Of a DNA stretch of 64,000 nt, positions 8,761 through 19,330 are shown in pieces; the first letter of the stretch is position 1, and each line of letters opens with the position of its first letter. Position numbers and translations under genes: made by a program. The notes under the pieces were generated by a model that was not told the DNA's origin, searched no databases, and was given only the letters and a program-made list of their open reading frames with translations. This DNA comes from Rhodophyticola sp017644125 (lineage in GTDB: Bacteria; Pseudomonadota; Alphaproteobacteria; Rhodobacterales; Rhodobacteraceae). The stretch lies in the NCBI RefSeq assembly GCF_042140125.1, contig NZ_CP159473.1. One strand, written 5' to 3'.

Positions 8761-9001
8761 TGGTTTTTCTGTTCCAGTGTTCTGGTAGGGCCGCATCGGA
8801 TCAGCCCCGTGCCGATCCCGTATACATGCGCCTTGGGTCGAGTATCGAGTGACCCGTTTCTGTGGCAAAACCACGGGCGATTGGCCAAGCCAATCTGCGT
8901 CCGTTGGGTAGGGAGTAACCACGCAATGCGGGCCAAAACAAGGCCAAAGTGACGGCAGCACGCTGTTTTTTGCCCAAATTGGCCGGTTTTCGCACTTTAC
9001 C

Positions 9002-9844
9002 TCATGCGCGAGCCCGTCCGCTGACGACCCGGGGCCTGCCATCCATATCGGAATGCACGGCAATCTCTTCAAGCCCGGCCGCGCGGAAGAGAGCGGAAAC
9101 CGCGGGCCCTTGCGTCCATCCGATCTCGACAAGCAGCCGGCCGCCCCGCGCCAGATGATGCGGCGCCCCGGCCGTGATCGCGCGATAGGCCGCAAGGCCG
9201 TCCCCGCCATCGGTCAGGGCAAGATGGGGCTCGTGGTCGCGGACATCGGGCGCCAGATCGGCCATTTCCGCGGCGGAGATATAGGGCGGGTTCGACACGA
9301 TCAGATCAAACCTGCCGGTGACGTCCGCGGTCCAGTCCGACAGGCGCAGGTCGAGCTTGTCGGACTGGCCCAGTCCGGTCGCGTTCCGATCCGCGACCGC
9401 CAGAGCCTCGGGCGAGATATCCGTGCCCAGCCCGGTGGCCCCCGGGCGCACCGCCAGAAGGCTGAGCAGGATGCAGCCCGTGCCGGTGCCCAGATCAAGC
9501 ACCGTCGAAAACGGCGCGCTCAGGGCCAGATCGACCAGCGTTTCGGTTTCCGGGCGCGGGTCCAGAACGTCCCGCGTCACCCGGAACCAGCGCCCGTAAA
9601 ACCAGCGCCCGCCAAGGATATGGCTGACCGGCTCGCGGTCCAACCGACGGGCGATGGCGGTTTCGAAGGAGCGCGCCGCCGGGTCGCCCAACGGATCCTG
9701 CAACCGAAGGATCACGCGGTCGGGCGGGACACCCAGGGCGCCGGCCATCAGCCAGCGCGCGTCCCGGTCGGCCCCGTCCAGCCCCGCCGCGCGCAGCCGG
9801 TCGCGGCCTGCGGTCAGGGCCGTCTGGATCGTCCGGGGTGTCAC
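9002..9844 (-). CDS. prmC: PrmC: glutamine methyltransferase for release factors
   Basis: The protein has 280 residues. It uses SAM to N5-methylate the Gln of the GGQ motif in class I release factors. The N-terminal helical domain (1-85) binds the release factor. The Rossmann methyltransferase domain has VLDLGTGTGC (116-124) and the catalytic NPPY at 185-188. The start is GTG at 9844 and overlaps the prfA stop by 4 bases (GTGA), so the methylase is coupled to its substrate. Confidence 0.95.
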   Translation of the reverse strand: MTPRTIQTALTAGRDRLRAAGLDGADRDARWLMAGALGVPPDRVILRLQDPLGDPAARSFETAIARRLDREPVSHILGGRWFYGRWFRVTRDVLDPRPETETLVDLALSAPFSTVLDLGTGTGCILLSLLAVRPGATGLGTDISPEALAVADRNATGLGQSDKLDLRLSDWTADVTGRFDLIVSNPPYISAAEMADLAPDVRDHEPHLALTDGGDGLAAYRAITAGAPHHLARGGRLLVEIGWTQGPAVSALFRAAGLEEIAVHSDMDGRPRVVSGRARA

Positions 9845-10896
9845 CCCTCCATCTCCGCCAGCATGCGGGCCTGATCATCGGCGATCAGCGCGTCGATCAC
9901 CTCGTCCAGATCGCCCTGCATCACCTGATCGAGCTTGTAGAGCGTCAGGTTGATCCGGTGATCCGTCATCCGGCCCTGGGGGAAGTTATAGGTGCGGATC
10001 CGCTCGGACCGGTCGCCCGAGCCGACCTGCGATTTCCGGTCCGCGGCGCGGGCGTCGTCCATCCGCTGCCGTTCCAGATCGTAGAGCCGCGCCCGCAGAA
10101 CCGACATGGCGATTTCCCGGTTGCGGTGCTGCGATTTCTCCGAACTGGTGACGACGATACCCGAGGGGATATGGGTGATCCGCACCGCGCTGTCGGTGGT
10201 GTTCACATGCTGCCCGCCCGCGCCGGACGCGCGCATCGTGTCGATGCGGATATCGGCGGCGGGAATATCGATATCGACCTCCTCAGCCTCGGGAAGGACC
10301 GCGACCGTCGCGGCCGATGTGTGGATGCGCCCTCCCGATTCCGTGCTTGGAACCCGCTGGACCCGGTGAACGCCGCTTTCGTACTTCAGCCGGGCAAAGA
10401 CCCCCTCCCCCGAGACATGGCCGATCACCTCCTTGATACCGCCAAGCTCGGTCAGGCTCTGCTCGATGATCTCCAGCTTCCAGCCATGCGCCTCGGCGTA
10501 GCGCTCGTACATGCGCAGCAGATCGGCGGCGAAAAGCGCGGCCTCGTCACCGCCGGTTCCGGGACGGATCTCGATCATCGCGGGACGCGCATCCGCCGCA
10601 TCGCGCGGCAATAGCGCAATGCGCAACGCCTGTTCGGCCTTGGGCAGCGCGGCGCGAAGAACCGGCAATTCCTCCTCCGCCAGCGCCTTCATCTCGGGAT
10701 CGCCCAGCATCGCCTCGGCATCGGCGATATCCGCAAGCAGTTGATGATAGGCGGAAATCTGCTCCACGATGGGCTTCAACTCGGCATATTCGCGGCTGAT
10801 CACGGCAATCTCGGAGGCCTGCGGCCCGGCATTCAGCCGCGCTTCGAGAAACTCGAACCGGTCGGTGATCTGGTGCAGGCGGTCGGTGGGCAGCAT
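9841..10896 (-). CDS. prfA: Peptide chain release factor 1 (RF1)
   Basis: The protein has 351 residues. RF1 reads UAA and UAG in the ribosomal A site and triggers peptide release. The stop-codon tripeptide PxT is PST at 183-185 (RF2 would have SPF), and the catalytic GGQ is at 227-229 in RASGAGGQHVNTTDSAVR. Full length, no internal frameshift. It is upstream of prmC in the same transcript, and the gene before it is DUF1499 (10928-11377), 31 bases away. Confidence 0.97.
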   Translation of the reverse strand: MLPTDRLHQITDRFEFLEARLNAGPQASEIAVISREYAELKPIVEQISAYHQLLADIADAEAMLGDPEMKALAEEELPVLRAALPKAEQALRIALLPRDAADARPAMIEIRPGTGGDEAALFAADLLRMYERYAEAHGWKLEIIEQSLTELGGIKEVIGHVSGEGVFARLKYESGVHRVQRVPSTESGGRIHTSAATVAVLPEAEEVDIDIPAADIRIDTMRASGAGGQHVNTTDSAVRITHIPSGIVVTSSEKSQHRNREIAMSVLRARLYDLERQRMDDARAADRKSQVGSGDRSERIRTYNFPQGRMTDHRINLTLYKLDQVMQGDLDEVIDALIADDQARMLAEMEG

Positions 10897-10927
10897 CTGC
10901 GCGGTGTCGCTTGAGCGCCGGGAAAGG

Positions 10928-11377
10928 TCAAGAGCCCAGCTGTTCCAGCCACCGGGTCACCCGCCTGTCGTTCACGCCCATGTCCGAGTGGCCGAAGCGG
11001 GAGCGGGAGAAGACCTCGATCGCGGCCTGCCCCGTCTCCTCCGCCGGGCGGACACGGATCGAGATCGCATCGGGAAACCCCATGAGCGCCGTGCGATGCA
11101 CATAGGTCATATGCCCCTCCGCCACGGTCCCTCCGATCAGCCGCGCCCCGTCGTCACTGGCGATTTCATCAATGCGAGCGGACACATCGGCCACGGTGCC
11201 GGGGCGTGTGACGGCCTCATCTCCCCTGAGAAGAACGAAATTCGGGGTGTCGGGCGGCGTGACGTCGGCGGGGTCCAGATGCCAGACCTCGGCCGGCATA
11301 GGGACCAGCCGCATGACAATCGCGGTGCCGGCGAAAAGAACCGCGACGATGCCCACGGCGATGACGATGAAACGCAT
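10928..11377 (-). CDS. DUF1499 domain-containing protein, membrane-anchored
   Basis: The protein has 149 residues. Residues 1-22 are one hydrophobic segment without a clear signal-peptidase site, so it is probably an anchor with the rest in the periplasm. Residues about 75-147 are the DUF1499 block (EGHMTYVHRTALMGFPDAIS, then RSRFGHSDMGVNDRR). The function of DUF1499 is not established. A second copy is at 38021-38491 with the same ending pattern. It stands 31 bases before prfA and may be cotranscribed. Confidence 0.85.
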   Translation of the reverse strand: MRFIVIAVGIVAVLFAGTAIVMRLVPMPAEVWHLDPADVTPPDTPNFVLLRGDEAVTRPGTVADVSARIDEIASDDGARLIGGTVAEGHMTYVHRTALMGFPDAISIRVRPAEETGQAAIEVFSRSRFGHSDMGVNDRRVTRWLEQLGS

Positions 11378-11465
11378 TCAAACCCTCCGAACCTCTGCCC
11401 GCCATCCTGCGGCCGTGCCGCGTCACGTCAAGGGGGCCACCGTAAAAGCTATCGCCGGGGCGGGG

Positions 11466-12644
11466 TCATCCCGCGGCCCGGGCCGCACCGTCTAGGGAGC
11501 CCGCCACCGCCCGCGCGATCACCCGCTCCTCATCCGTGGGCACCACCAGCACCGGAACCGGCCCCGCATCGATGCGCGGGGCGCTGACCTCATTGGCGGC
11601 GGGCGCGATGCTCAGGCCCAGAAAGCCCAGCCCCGCAATGGCCCGTGCCCGGATCGGGGCCGCGTTTTCTCCGATGCCGCCGGTGAACACCACCGCATCG
11701 ACCCCACCCAGAACGGCCGCCATCGCCCCGATCTCCCGCCGGAGACGAAAGACATAGTAATCAATGGCTTCCGCGGCTTCCTTGCGGTCGCTCTCCAGCA
11801 GGGTCCGCATGTCGTGACTGAGGCCCGACAGCCCTTTCAGCCCGCTTTCGCGATACAGAAGATCGCTGATCTGATCTGCGGTCAGGCCTTCGCTCTGCAT
11901 CATGTAGAGCAATACGCCCGGATCGAGCTGGCCCGAGCGGGTGCCCATCGGCAACCCGTCCAGCGCCGAAAATCCCATGGACGAGCCCACGGAACGGCCC
12001 TGCCGGATCGCGCAGATCGACGCGCCGTTGCCCAGATGCGCCACGATCACCCGACCGTCGGCCAGACGCGGCCAGTCCCGACGCATCGCACCCATCACGT
12101 AATCATAGCTGAGCCCGTGGAAGCCGTAGCGCCGCACACCCTTGTCGTAATAGCGGCGCGGCAGGGCGAACGTGTCGTTCACCCACGGGTGGCCGCGGTG
12201 AAACGCGGTGTCGAAACAGGCGATCTGCACCGCCTCTGGAAAGGCCGCCTGTGCGGCCTCCACCGCCGCCAGATTATGGGGCTGATGCAGGGGCGCGAGC
12301 GGCTCGTACCCGCGCAGAAGGTATAACAATGGTATATCAATCTGCCGTGGCCCGTCGATATCGGGGCCGCCATGCACCACGCGGTGGCCGACGCCCGCGA
12401 TGGGCCGCCCGGCGGTGAGCGGGGCCAGCGCATCGAGGATCGCCTGCACGCCGCCCGCATGATCCGTCGGGCCGAGATCGGTGTCTTGCCGCGCGGCGCC
12501 GCGCGGCTCCAGGATCAGCCGGGCCGCGGGGCCGAGCGCGTCGATCTGGCCGCGCGCCTCCTCCACCGGTTCGGCGGCGGCGGCATAGAGCCCGAACTTG
12601 ATCGAGGAGGAGCCCGCGTTCAGGGTGAGGATCAGCCGGCTCAT
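11466..12644 (-). CDS. ackA: Acetate/propionate kinase AckA
   Basis: The protein has 392 residues, normal for AckA. It interconverts acyl phosphate plus ADP and acid plus ATP. Seen are NAGSSSIKFGLY at the start, GHRVVHGG, CFDTAFHRG, RRYGFHGLSYDYV, HLGNGASICA, MGTRSGQLDPG and FTGGIGENAAP, which include the nucleotide- and acetate-binding residues of the ASKHA fold. The start ATG overlaps the stop of the upstream phosphotransacylase (ATGA), so the two-step acyl-CoA to acid pathway is made from one message. Confidence 0.95.
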   Translation of the reverse strand: MSRLILTLNAGSSSIKFGLYAAAAEPVEEARGQIDALGPAARLILEPRGAARQDTDLGPTDHAGGVQAILDALAPLTAGRPIAGVGHRVVHGGPDIDGPRQIDIPLLYLLRGYEPLAPLHQPHNLAAVEAAQAAFPEAVQIACFDTAFHRGHPWVNDTFALPRRYYDKGVRRYGFHGLSYDYVMGAMRRDWPRLADGRVIVAHLGNGASICAIRQGRSVGSSMGFSALDGLPMGTRSGQLDPGVLLYMMQSEGLTADQISDLLYRESGLKGLSGLSHDMRTLLESDRKEAAEAIDYYVFRLRREIGAMAAVLGGVDAVVFTGGIGENAAPIRARAIAGLGFLGLSIAPAANEVSAPRIDAGPVPVLVVPTDEERVIARAVAGSLDGAARAAG

Positions 12645-14017
12645 GGCGATTTGCTCGCCGCGTAAAGCGCCGCGATGGCGCAGGAGGCCAGCCGCGCCTT
12701 GTCGTCATCGGCCCGGCTGGTCAGGATGATCGGCACCTGCGCGCCCATGACGATGCCGCCGGCCTCCGCATGGGCAAGGAAGGTGAGCTGCTTGGCCAGC
12801 ATGTTGCCGGATTCCATATTGGGCGCCACGAGGATATCCGCCCGCCCTGCCACCAGACCCTTGAGGCCCTTGGTTCGCGCGGCATCCAGATCGACGGCGT
12901 TGTCCATCGCCAGCGGCCCATCCACCAGACCGCCGGTGATCTGTCCCCGGTCGGCCATTTTCGACAGGATCGCCGCGTCCAGCGTCGACGGGATCGACGC
13001 GGTCACGGTCTCCACCGCCGACAGGATCCCGACCTTCGGCTGCTCCACCCCAAGGGCCAGCGCAAGATCGATGGCGTTCTGGACGATGGACATCTTGCAA
13101 TCCAGATCGGGCGTGATGTTGATCGCCGCGTCGGTCACAAACAGCAGATGCGTCAGCCCCGGCACATCCATCACGAAGACATGGGACAGGCGGCGATTGG
13201 TGCGCAGCCCGCCCTCCTTCTTCAGCACCGCATGCAGGATCTGGTCGGTGTGCAGATGGCCCTTCATCACCGCGCGCGCCCGGCCTTCATGCACCAGCGC
13301 CACGGCCCGCAGCGCGGCGGCCCGGTGATCGGGAATGTCGATGATGTCGAGCCCGCTCAGATCGCCGCCCGCCTCTTCGGCGGCGGCGGCGATCTTGCGG
13401 GCGGAGCCAACGAGGATCGGGTCGATCAGAGTGTGATCGCGCGCCAGAAGCGCGCCCATCAGGGCATCGGGCGTTTCGGGGGCCACGACGCTGGTGGGGA
13501 TCGCGGGCAACGGTGCCGCCATTTCCAGCAACCGGTCGAAATGCACATGGCGCTGCACGGTCAGGCCGGGCAGGTCGTGCACGTCGAAATGCTGCACCAC
13601 CGCAGGGGCGATGACGCGGGCCTCACCCTCGGCGATCCGGCCTTCGGGGCCATCGACCCAGATCTCGAAACGCACCACGTTCTCGGGCAGTTTTTCGATC
13701 ACGCGCACGGCGGCGGTCAGCGTATCGCCCGCATGGGCCCGGCCCAGAAAGCGCAGGGACTGATCCAGATAAAGCGTGCCCGGCCCGGGCAACTGGTTGC
13801 CCAGAACGCCCGAAATCAGCGCCGCCAGCCAGGCCGAGGGGGCGACCGCTTCGGGCCGGCCATCGCCGTCGCCGTCTTCCTTCGGCAGATGCATCGGGTT
13901 GAGATTGCCGCTGGAATTGGCAAAGACATAGAGATCGTCGGCAAGGCAGAGCCGCTCCAGACTGGCCTGCATCCCGGGCTCGATCGCGTCATAGGGGGTG
14001 GTCGTGAATTTGGGCAT
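12641..14017 (-). CDS. MaoC-like hydratase/phosphate acyltransferase fusion (bifunctional)
   Basis: The protein has 458 residues. Residues about 1-150 are a MaoC/hot-dog domain (LYVFANSSGNLNPMHL near the start is the hydratase motif region). Residues about 165-458 are a phosphate acetyl/butyryl transferase of the PTA_PTB family (GAQVPIILTSRADD at the end). Such fusions are annotated as bifunctional enoyl-CoA hydratase/phosphate acetyltransferase. With AckA immediately after it, the pair would turn acyl-CoA into acyl phosphate and then acid plus ATP. Which acyl chain is used is not shown by the sequence. Confidence 0.85.
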   Translation of the reverse strand: MPKFTTTPYDAIEPGMQASLERLCLADDLYVFANSSGNLNPMHLPKEDGDGDGRPEAVAPSAWLAALISGVLGNQLPGPGTLYLDQSLRFLGRAHAGDTLTAAVRVIEKLPENVVRFEIWVDGPEGRIAEGEARVIAPAVVQHFDVHDLPGLTVQRHVHFDRLLEMAAPLPAIPTSVVAPETPDALMGALLARDHTLIDPILVGSARKIAAAAEEAGGDLSGLDIIDIPDHRAAALRAVALVHEGRARAVMKGHLHTDQILHAVLKKEGGLRTNRRLSHVFVMDVPGLTHLLFVTDAAINITPDLDCKMSIVQNAIDLALALGVEQPKVGILSAVETVTASIPSTLDAAILSKMADRGQITGGLVDGPLAMDNAVDLDAARTKGLKGLVAGRADILVAPNMESGNMLAKQLTFLAHAEAGGIVMGAQVPIILTSRADDDKARLASCAIAALYAASKSP

Positions 14018-14216
14018 TCTGCCTCCGGTCGCTGCTCGCCTGTTATCTGGGTATCCTACCGGAAAATTGCGACACTGCCTTGACGCAAGTCAGTTTTTTG
14101 TGCCCGGGCGGGTCGCATCCTGCCGCCGCAGGCCTCCCGGCGGCCGAGATATGGCGGGGGCGTCGGACCCGGAGCCCGGAAGGCGAACCGGGCCCGATGC
14201 GCCGATGCCGCCCCGC

Positions 14217-15986
14217 TCAGTGGTTGTCGCGCGGCAGCACCCGGGCGATGCGCTGATAGGCGGTGGCGAGTTCCAGACAGCCGCCTTGCGCCAACTGGCC
14301 CACATGGGTGCGATAGATTTCCTGCCACGGGGTCTGATGCTCCAGCTCCGGCGGCGTCCAGGCGGCGCGCCGGGCGCGCCATTCATCCGCCGCGATGGTG
14401 CAATCGAGCGTGCCCGCATTCAGATCGAGCCGCACCGGATCCCCGGTTTGCAGAAGCGCCAGCCCGCCCCCCACCACGGCCTCGGGCGAGGCATTGAGGA
14501 TCGAGGGGCTTTCCGACGTGCCCGACTGGCGGCCGTCGCCCACCGTGGGCAGATGCCGGATGCCCGCCTGGATCAGCGCATCGGGGGGCTGCATGTTCAC
14601 CACTTCGGCGGACCCCGGATAGCCCACGCAGCCCACGTTGCGGATGAACAGAATGCTGGTTTCGTCGATGCCGAGAGAGGCGTCGTTGATGCGGTCGTGA
14701 TAATCCTCGGGCCCCTCGAACACCACCGCGCGGGCCTCGAACACGCCGTCTTTCAGGAACCGGGCGCGGAAATCCTCGGAAATGACGGAGGTTTTCATCA
14801 GCGCGCTGTCGAAGAGATTGCCCGACAGCACCAGAAAGCCCGCATTGTCGCGCAGCGGGTCATCGACCGGGCGGATCACATCGCGATCGAGGCTGCGCGC
14901 GCCGCCCAGCGCCTCGGCCACGGGTTTGCCGCTTGCGGTCATCGCCTGCCCGTCGAGATGCCCCGCGGCCAGAAGCTCCCCCATCACCGCCGGAACGCCG
15001 CCCGCGCGGTAGAAGCTTTCGCCCAGATAGCTGCCGGCGGGCTGCATGTTCACCAGAAGCGGCAGGGCATGGCCGATCACCTCCCAATCCGTCACGTCGA
15101 GCGGCACGCCCGCATGGCGCGCGATGGCCTGCAGATGCGGCGGCGCATTGGTGGAGCCGCCGATGGCGGTGTTGACGCGAATGGCGTTTTCGAAGGCGGT
15201 GCGGGTCAGGATCCGGGAGGGCTTCAGATCCTCGTTGACCATCCCGACCGCACGGGCGCCGGTGGCGAAGGCCATTTCCATGCGCTCGCGGAACGGGGCG
15301 GGAATGGCCGAAGATCCCGGCAGCGTCATGCCCAGCGCCTCGGCCAGTGCGTTCATCGTGGACGCGGTGCCCATCGTGTTGCAATGACCCAGCGACGGTG
15401 CCGAGGCACAGGCGCGGTCCATGAACTCCTCGTAGTCGATCTTGCCTTCGGCAAGGAGCCGGCGGCTTTCCCAGATGATTGTGCCAGAGCCTGCGCGGCG
15501 GCCCTGCCACCAGCCGTCGAGCATCGGGCCGCCGTTGAGCGCGATGGCGGGGATGTCCACTGTGGCCGCCCCCATCAGCATCGCCGGTGTGGTCTTGTCG
15601 CAGCCGGTGGTCAGCACAACCCCGTCGATCGGATAGCCGTGCAGCACCTCGACAAGGCTCAGATAGGCCAGGTTCCGGTCGAGCGCGGCGGTGGGCCGTT
15701 TGCCGGTTTCCTGGATCGGGTGGACGGGAAATTCCATCGGGATGCCGCCCGCATCGCGGATGCCGGCCTTGATCCGGTCCATCAGGAAGACGTGGATCTT
15801 GTTGCAGGGCGCCAGATCGGAACCGGTATTCGCGATGCCGATGATGGGCCGGCCCGATTGCAGTTCGCCCCGCGTGAAGGTCTGGTTCTGGTAGCGTTCG
15901 AGATAGAGCGCGGTCATGCCCGGGTTGTTGGGATTGTCGAACCATTCCTGGCTGCGATAGCGACGATGTGCACGGGTATCAGACAT
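14217..15986 (-). CDS. IlvD/Edd-family sugar-acid dehydratase (xylonate/arabinonate type)
   Basis: The protein has 589 residues. It closely follows the pentonate dehydratase branch: RRYRSQEWFDNP at the start, then TALYLERYQNQ and a C61/C129/C202 triad (SDLAPCNKIH, TTGCDKTTPA, GHCNTMGTASTMN). In Caulobacter xylonate dehydratase and Rhizobium L-arabinonate dehydratase the equivalent cysteines bind a [2Fe-2S] cluster. It would dehydrate an aldonic acid to a 2-keto-3-deoxy acid. No sugar oxidase, lactonase or aldolase gene is nearby, so the substrate is open. A plain IlvD role in branched-chain synthesis is less likely. Confidence 0.8.
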   Translation of the reverse strand: MSDTRAHRRYRSQEWFDNPNNPGMTALYLERYQNQTFTRGELQSGRPIIGIANTGSDLAPCNKIHVFLMDRIKAGIRDAGGIPMEFPVHPIQETGKRPTAALDRNLAYLSLVEVLHGYPIDGVVLTTGCDKTTPAMLMGAATVDIPAIALNGGPMLDGWWQGRRAGSGTIIWESRRLLAEGKIDYEEFMDRACASAPSLGHCNTMGTASTMNALAEALGMTLPGSSAIPAPFRERMEMAFATGARAVGMVNEDLKPSRILTRTAFENAIRVNTAIGGSTNAPPHLQAIARHAGVPLDVTDWEVIGHALPLLVNMQPAGSYLGESFYRAGGVPAVMGELLAAGHLDGQAMTASGKPVAEALGGARSLDRDVIRPVDDPLRDNAGFLVLSGNLFDSALMKTSVISEDFRARFLKDGVFEARAVVFEGPEDYHDRINDASLGIDETSILFIRNVGCVGYPGSAEVVNMQPPDALIQAGIRHLPTVGDGRQSGTSESPSILNASPEAVVGGGLALLQTGDPVRLDLNAGTLDCTIAADEWRARRAAWTPPELEHQTPWQEIYRTHVGQLAQGGCLELATAYQRIARVLPRDNH

Positions 15987-16209
15987 GAGTTTGTTCCGAA
16001 TAGTGAAACCACGGGCCGTATTGTGAGACCTCTCGACCTACATACCCGGCGGGCCGCAAGAACAACAGTGTGATCTCGAAGACGCGGTTCGGGACCTACG
16101 CGCCCGGCGTGTGCCTTGGAATGCGGTGAAACAGATTACCCTTGACCTGATTTCCGGCCGATCGGCATAGTTTCGCCCATTGAGTTGATTGCTTTCAAGA
16201 GGAAACGGC

Positions 16210-18477
16210 ATGTCCGGGACAGAGGCCGATCTGGACAATCTCGCCCAGCCGGTGGACGCGTCGCCTGTTCTGCGGATCGTCGAACGCCTGAAAGACCGCG
16301 GCGCATCCTATGAGCGGCGGGCCAACCTGATCTTCCGGGCGCTGGTTCTGACCATTCTGGTGGGATTGCTCTATTACCTCGGCCTGCCCTTCTGGTCGCA
16401 ATTCGTGGACGGTCGGCGGGAGACGTTCCTGGACACCCAGCAGTCGATCGATGCGGGCAATGCCGCGCTAGACACCGAGCGCGCCGTGCAAAGCCGGCAA
16501 CTGGCCGACGCCTTGGCCGCGCGACCGGTCGCGACGCTCCTGCGCGGCCCTCTGATGTCGCCCGCCGGACATGTCAGGACAACCGGGGGGACTGTCTTCT
16601 ACGGCCGCAGCGACCGGCTGGCCTTTCTGCCGGACGGCGCGGACAGCTTGCGGGAAATCCGCGTGGAGGAACGGTTCGGCGGCCCGCTTCAGGGGTTCAG
16701 CAACCATGTTGAGTTCGCGGGCCAGACGGTGCTGTTCGGAAATGCGCGGGGTGCGCTGGTCTTTCGTAACGATCCGGCCCAGGCAGAGCCGGTCTTTTTT
16801 CCCGGCCCCCCGCAGAACGAAGACAGCCCGTTTCACCTGACCGGAAGCCTCGTTTCCGAGAGTACGCTCTACCTGTTCGGCAACGACGGCACGATCCTGT
16901 GGACGCAGGCCCCCCGCGACTGGTTCGAACGGTTTGAGACGGGGACCACGGACACCATCGTCGGGGGCCATCTCGACGCGGGCGTGCCCGTGTTCGCGGG
17001 GCCAGCCGGACGACTTTTCCGCATCGACGAGGACGCCGCGGGGAGGCCACGGATCGACGCGCTCGAAATCGACCTGGACGGGCCGGTCACGGTCGCGGTC
17101 GATGCGCCGGCGGGCTGGCTTCTGCTATCGGGGCAAGGTCAGGGCTACGTGCTTCTGTCGGCCCGCGGCGGCACTATCGAAAGCGGCTCCCTGCCGCCCG
17201 AAACCGCGGGCGAATGCTGCGGGGCCGATGCCGTGGTAATGGGCGAGCGCGTCTATGCTCTGGTCAACAACGCGGTCGTTACCTCGCGGAACGGCGGCGT
17301 AAGCTTCGAGGCCAGCGCCGAGATCGGCAATCTGCCCAACACGATCCTGGCCACGCCCCAGGCCGTGGTGGTCTACTCGGGGCAGGTCAACCCTGCCTAT
17401 CGGTCGGTCGATGCCCTGCGCGGTTTCGGGCCCGCCCCCGGTGCGCCAAGCATCTACTACGGGCATCTGGTATTTGAGGACACGGTGATCCTGCACGGCG
17501 CGGCGGGAAGCATCGCACGATCGGCAGACGGTGGCCGGACCTTCGAGACGATCGACGACATCCTGGACGATTACCTTTACGGCAACGCCACGGATGGCAC
17601 GGCCTTCGTTCTGTTCGGGGGCAATGGCAGCGCGGCCTATGCGTCCACGCCGAGCGCGCCCGTACAGGCCATTGCCCTGCCCCTCGTCGCTGATGCCGAG
17701 CGCACGACCCAGTTCACTTATGGCGGCGGCCTCTCCCTGGGCGACGGGGACTTTCTGATCTATGGCGAGGACGGGTTCATCCGCATCGACTGGCGCTGGC
17801 GCGACGCCTTCGCGGCGCTGGACCTGCCGCCCGGCGCCGCGGGCGACATCGCACTGGCAGGCTTCATCGACCGTCTGCCGAACCAGGTGCGTGGCTTGGC
17901 AGACATCTCGGAGTTGCGGCAGGCCGTAGGTGTGATCACCGCGCAGCGCGACGTGCTGACCGACCTTCAGGTCAGTACTGACGCCGAGTTGCAACGCCTG
18001 AACGACTTCCCGCACAGTCTGCTGCTTCTGGAGCGCCAGCGAGAGAGTTTCGCGGGGTTCATGGCCACCTGCCGCGGGGCGACCAATTGGGCCACACCGC
18101 CCGAGCCGCGTGGGATCGCGGAGGCGGATGCGGACACCATAACGCTGGCCTGCCTGCAAGGCTGGGAGGCTCAGGTCCGTGCAGATCAGCCCTCGCCATG
18201 GTCTCTGGTGGCGGCGCAATTGCCTCCGGGTATTCTGCTTCTGTTCCTTCTGGCGACACTCAGCGGACTTTACCGCTACAACCTGCGTTTGGCCGGATTT
18301 CACTATTCGCGCGCCGACACGCTGGTGATGGCGATGGATCAAGAAGGCGGGCTGAACGCGGAAACACTGCTGAAGTATGCCGACGCGCTGGCCGCCGACA
18401 AGGTGGAGTTCGGCAAGGGCAATCTGCCGTCGGATCAGGCCGCGGCGATCGTGCAGGCGGTGGCCAATCGGAGCTGA
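16210..18477 (+). CDS. Membrane-anchored beta-propeller (BNR/Ycf48-like) protein of unknown function
   Basis: The protein has 755 residues from the ATG at 16210, chosen for AGAGGA six bases upstream; a TTG at 16189 has no such site. There is a cytosolic start of about 45 residues, a transmembrane helix at about 47-67, a large region of short beta blades (100-530) with sialidase-type BNR motifs (SRNGGVSFEA, SADGGRTFET), a helical stretch (about 560-650), a second hydrophobic segment near 680-700 and a cytosolic tail. The family is not recognised. It may be a periplasmic sensor or scaffold. An ABC exporter follows 140 bases downstream. Confidence 0.6.
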   Translation: MSGTEADLDNLAQPVDASPVLRIVERLKDRGASYERRANLIFRALVLTILVGLLYYLGLPFWSQFVDGRRETFLDTQQSIDAGNAALDTERAVQSRQLADALAARPVATLLRGPLMSPAGHVRTTGGTVFYGRSDRLAFLPDGADSLREIRVEERFGGPLQGFSNHVEFAGQTVLFGNARGALVFRNDPAQAEPVFFPGPPQNEDSPFHLTGSLVSESTLYLFGNDGTILWTQAPRDWFERFETGTTDTIVGGHLDAGVPVFAGPAGRLFRIDEDAAGRPRIDALEIDLDGPVTVAVDAPAGWLLLSGQGQGYVLLSARGGTIESGSLPPETAGECCGADAVVMGERVYALVNNAVVTSRNGGVSFEASAEIGNLPNTILATPQAVVVYSGQVNPAYRSVDALRGFGPAPGAPSIYYGHLVFEDTVILHGAAGSIARSADGGRTFETIDDILDDYLYGNATDGTAFVLFGGNGSAAYASTPSAPVQAIALPLVADAERTTQFTYGGGLSLGDGDFLIYGEDGFIRIDWRWRDAFAALDLPPGAAGDIALAGFIDRLPNQVRGLADISELRQAVGVITAQRDVLTDLQVSTDAELQRLNDFPHSLLLLERQRESFAGFMATCRGATNWATPPEPRGIAEADADTITLACLQGWEAQVRADQPSPWSLVAAQLPPGILLLFLLATLSGLYRYNLRLAGFHYSRADTLVMAMDQEGGLNAETLLKYADALAADKVEFGKGNLPSDQAAAIVQAVANRS

Positions 18478-18617
18478 GCCCCCGGACGGCCGCGAAACCA
18501 CCGGCGCGATCCTGCGCATGACGCGACGTTCCGGTCTTCGGGATTGAGCCAAGTCAATTCGTCCGGGCACCTATCTGTTACAACGCAGGCGCGACAGGGT
18601 GGAAACGGGAGCCGGCA

Positions 18618-19325
<708 letters not shown>

Positions 19326-19330
19326 GCGGG

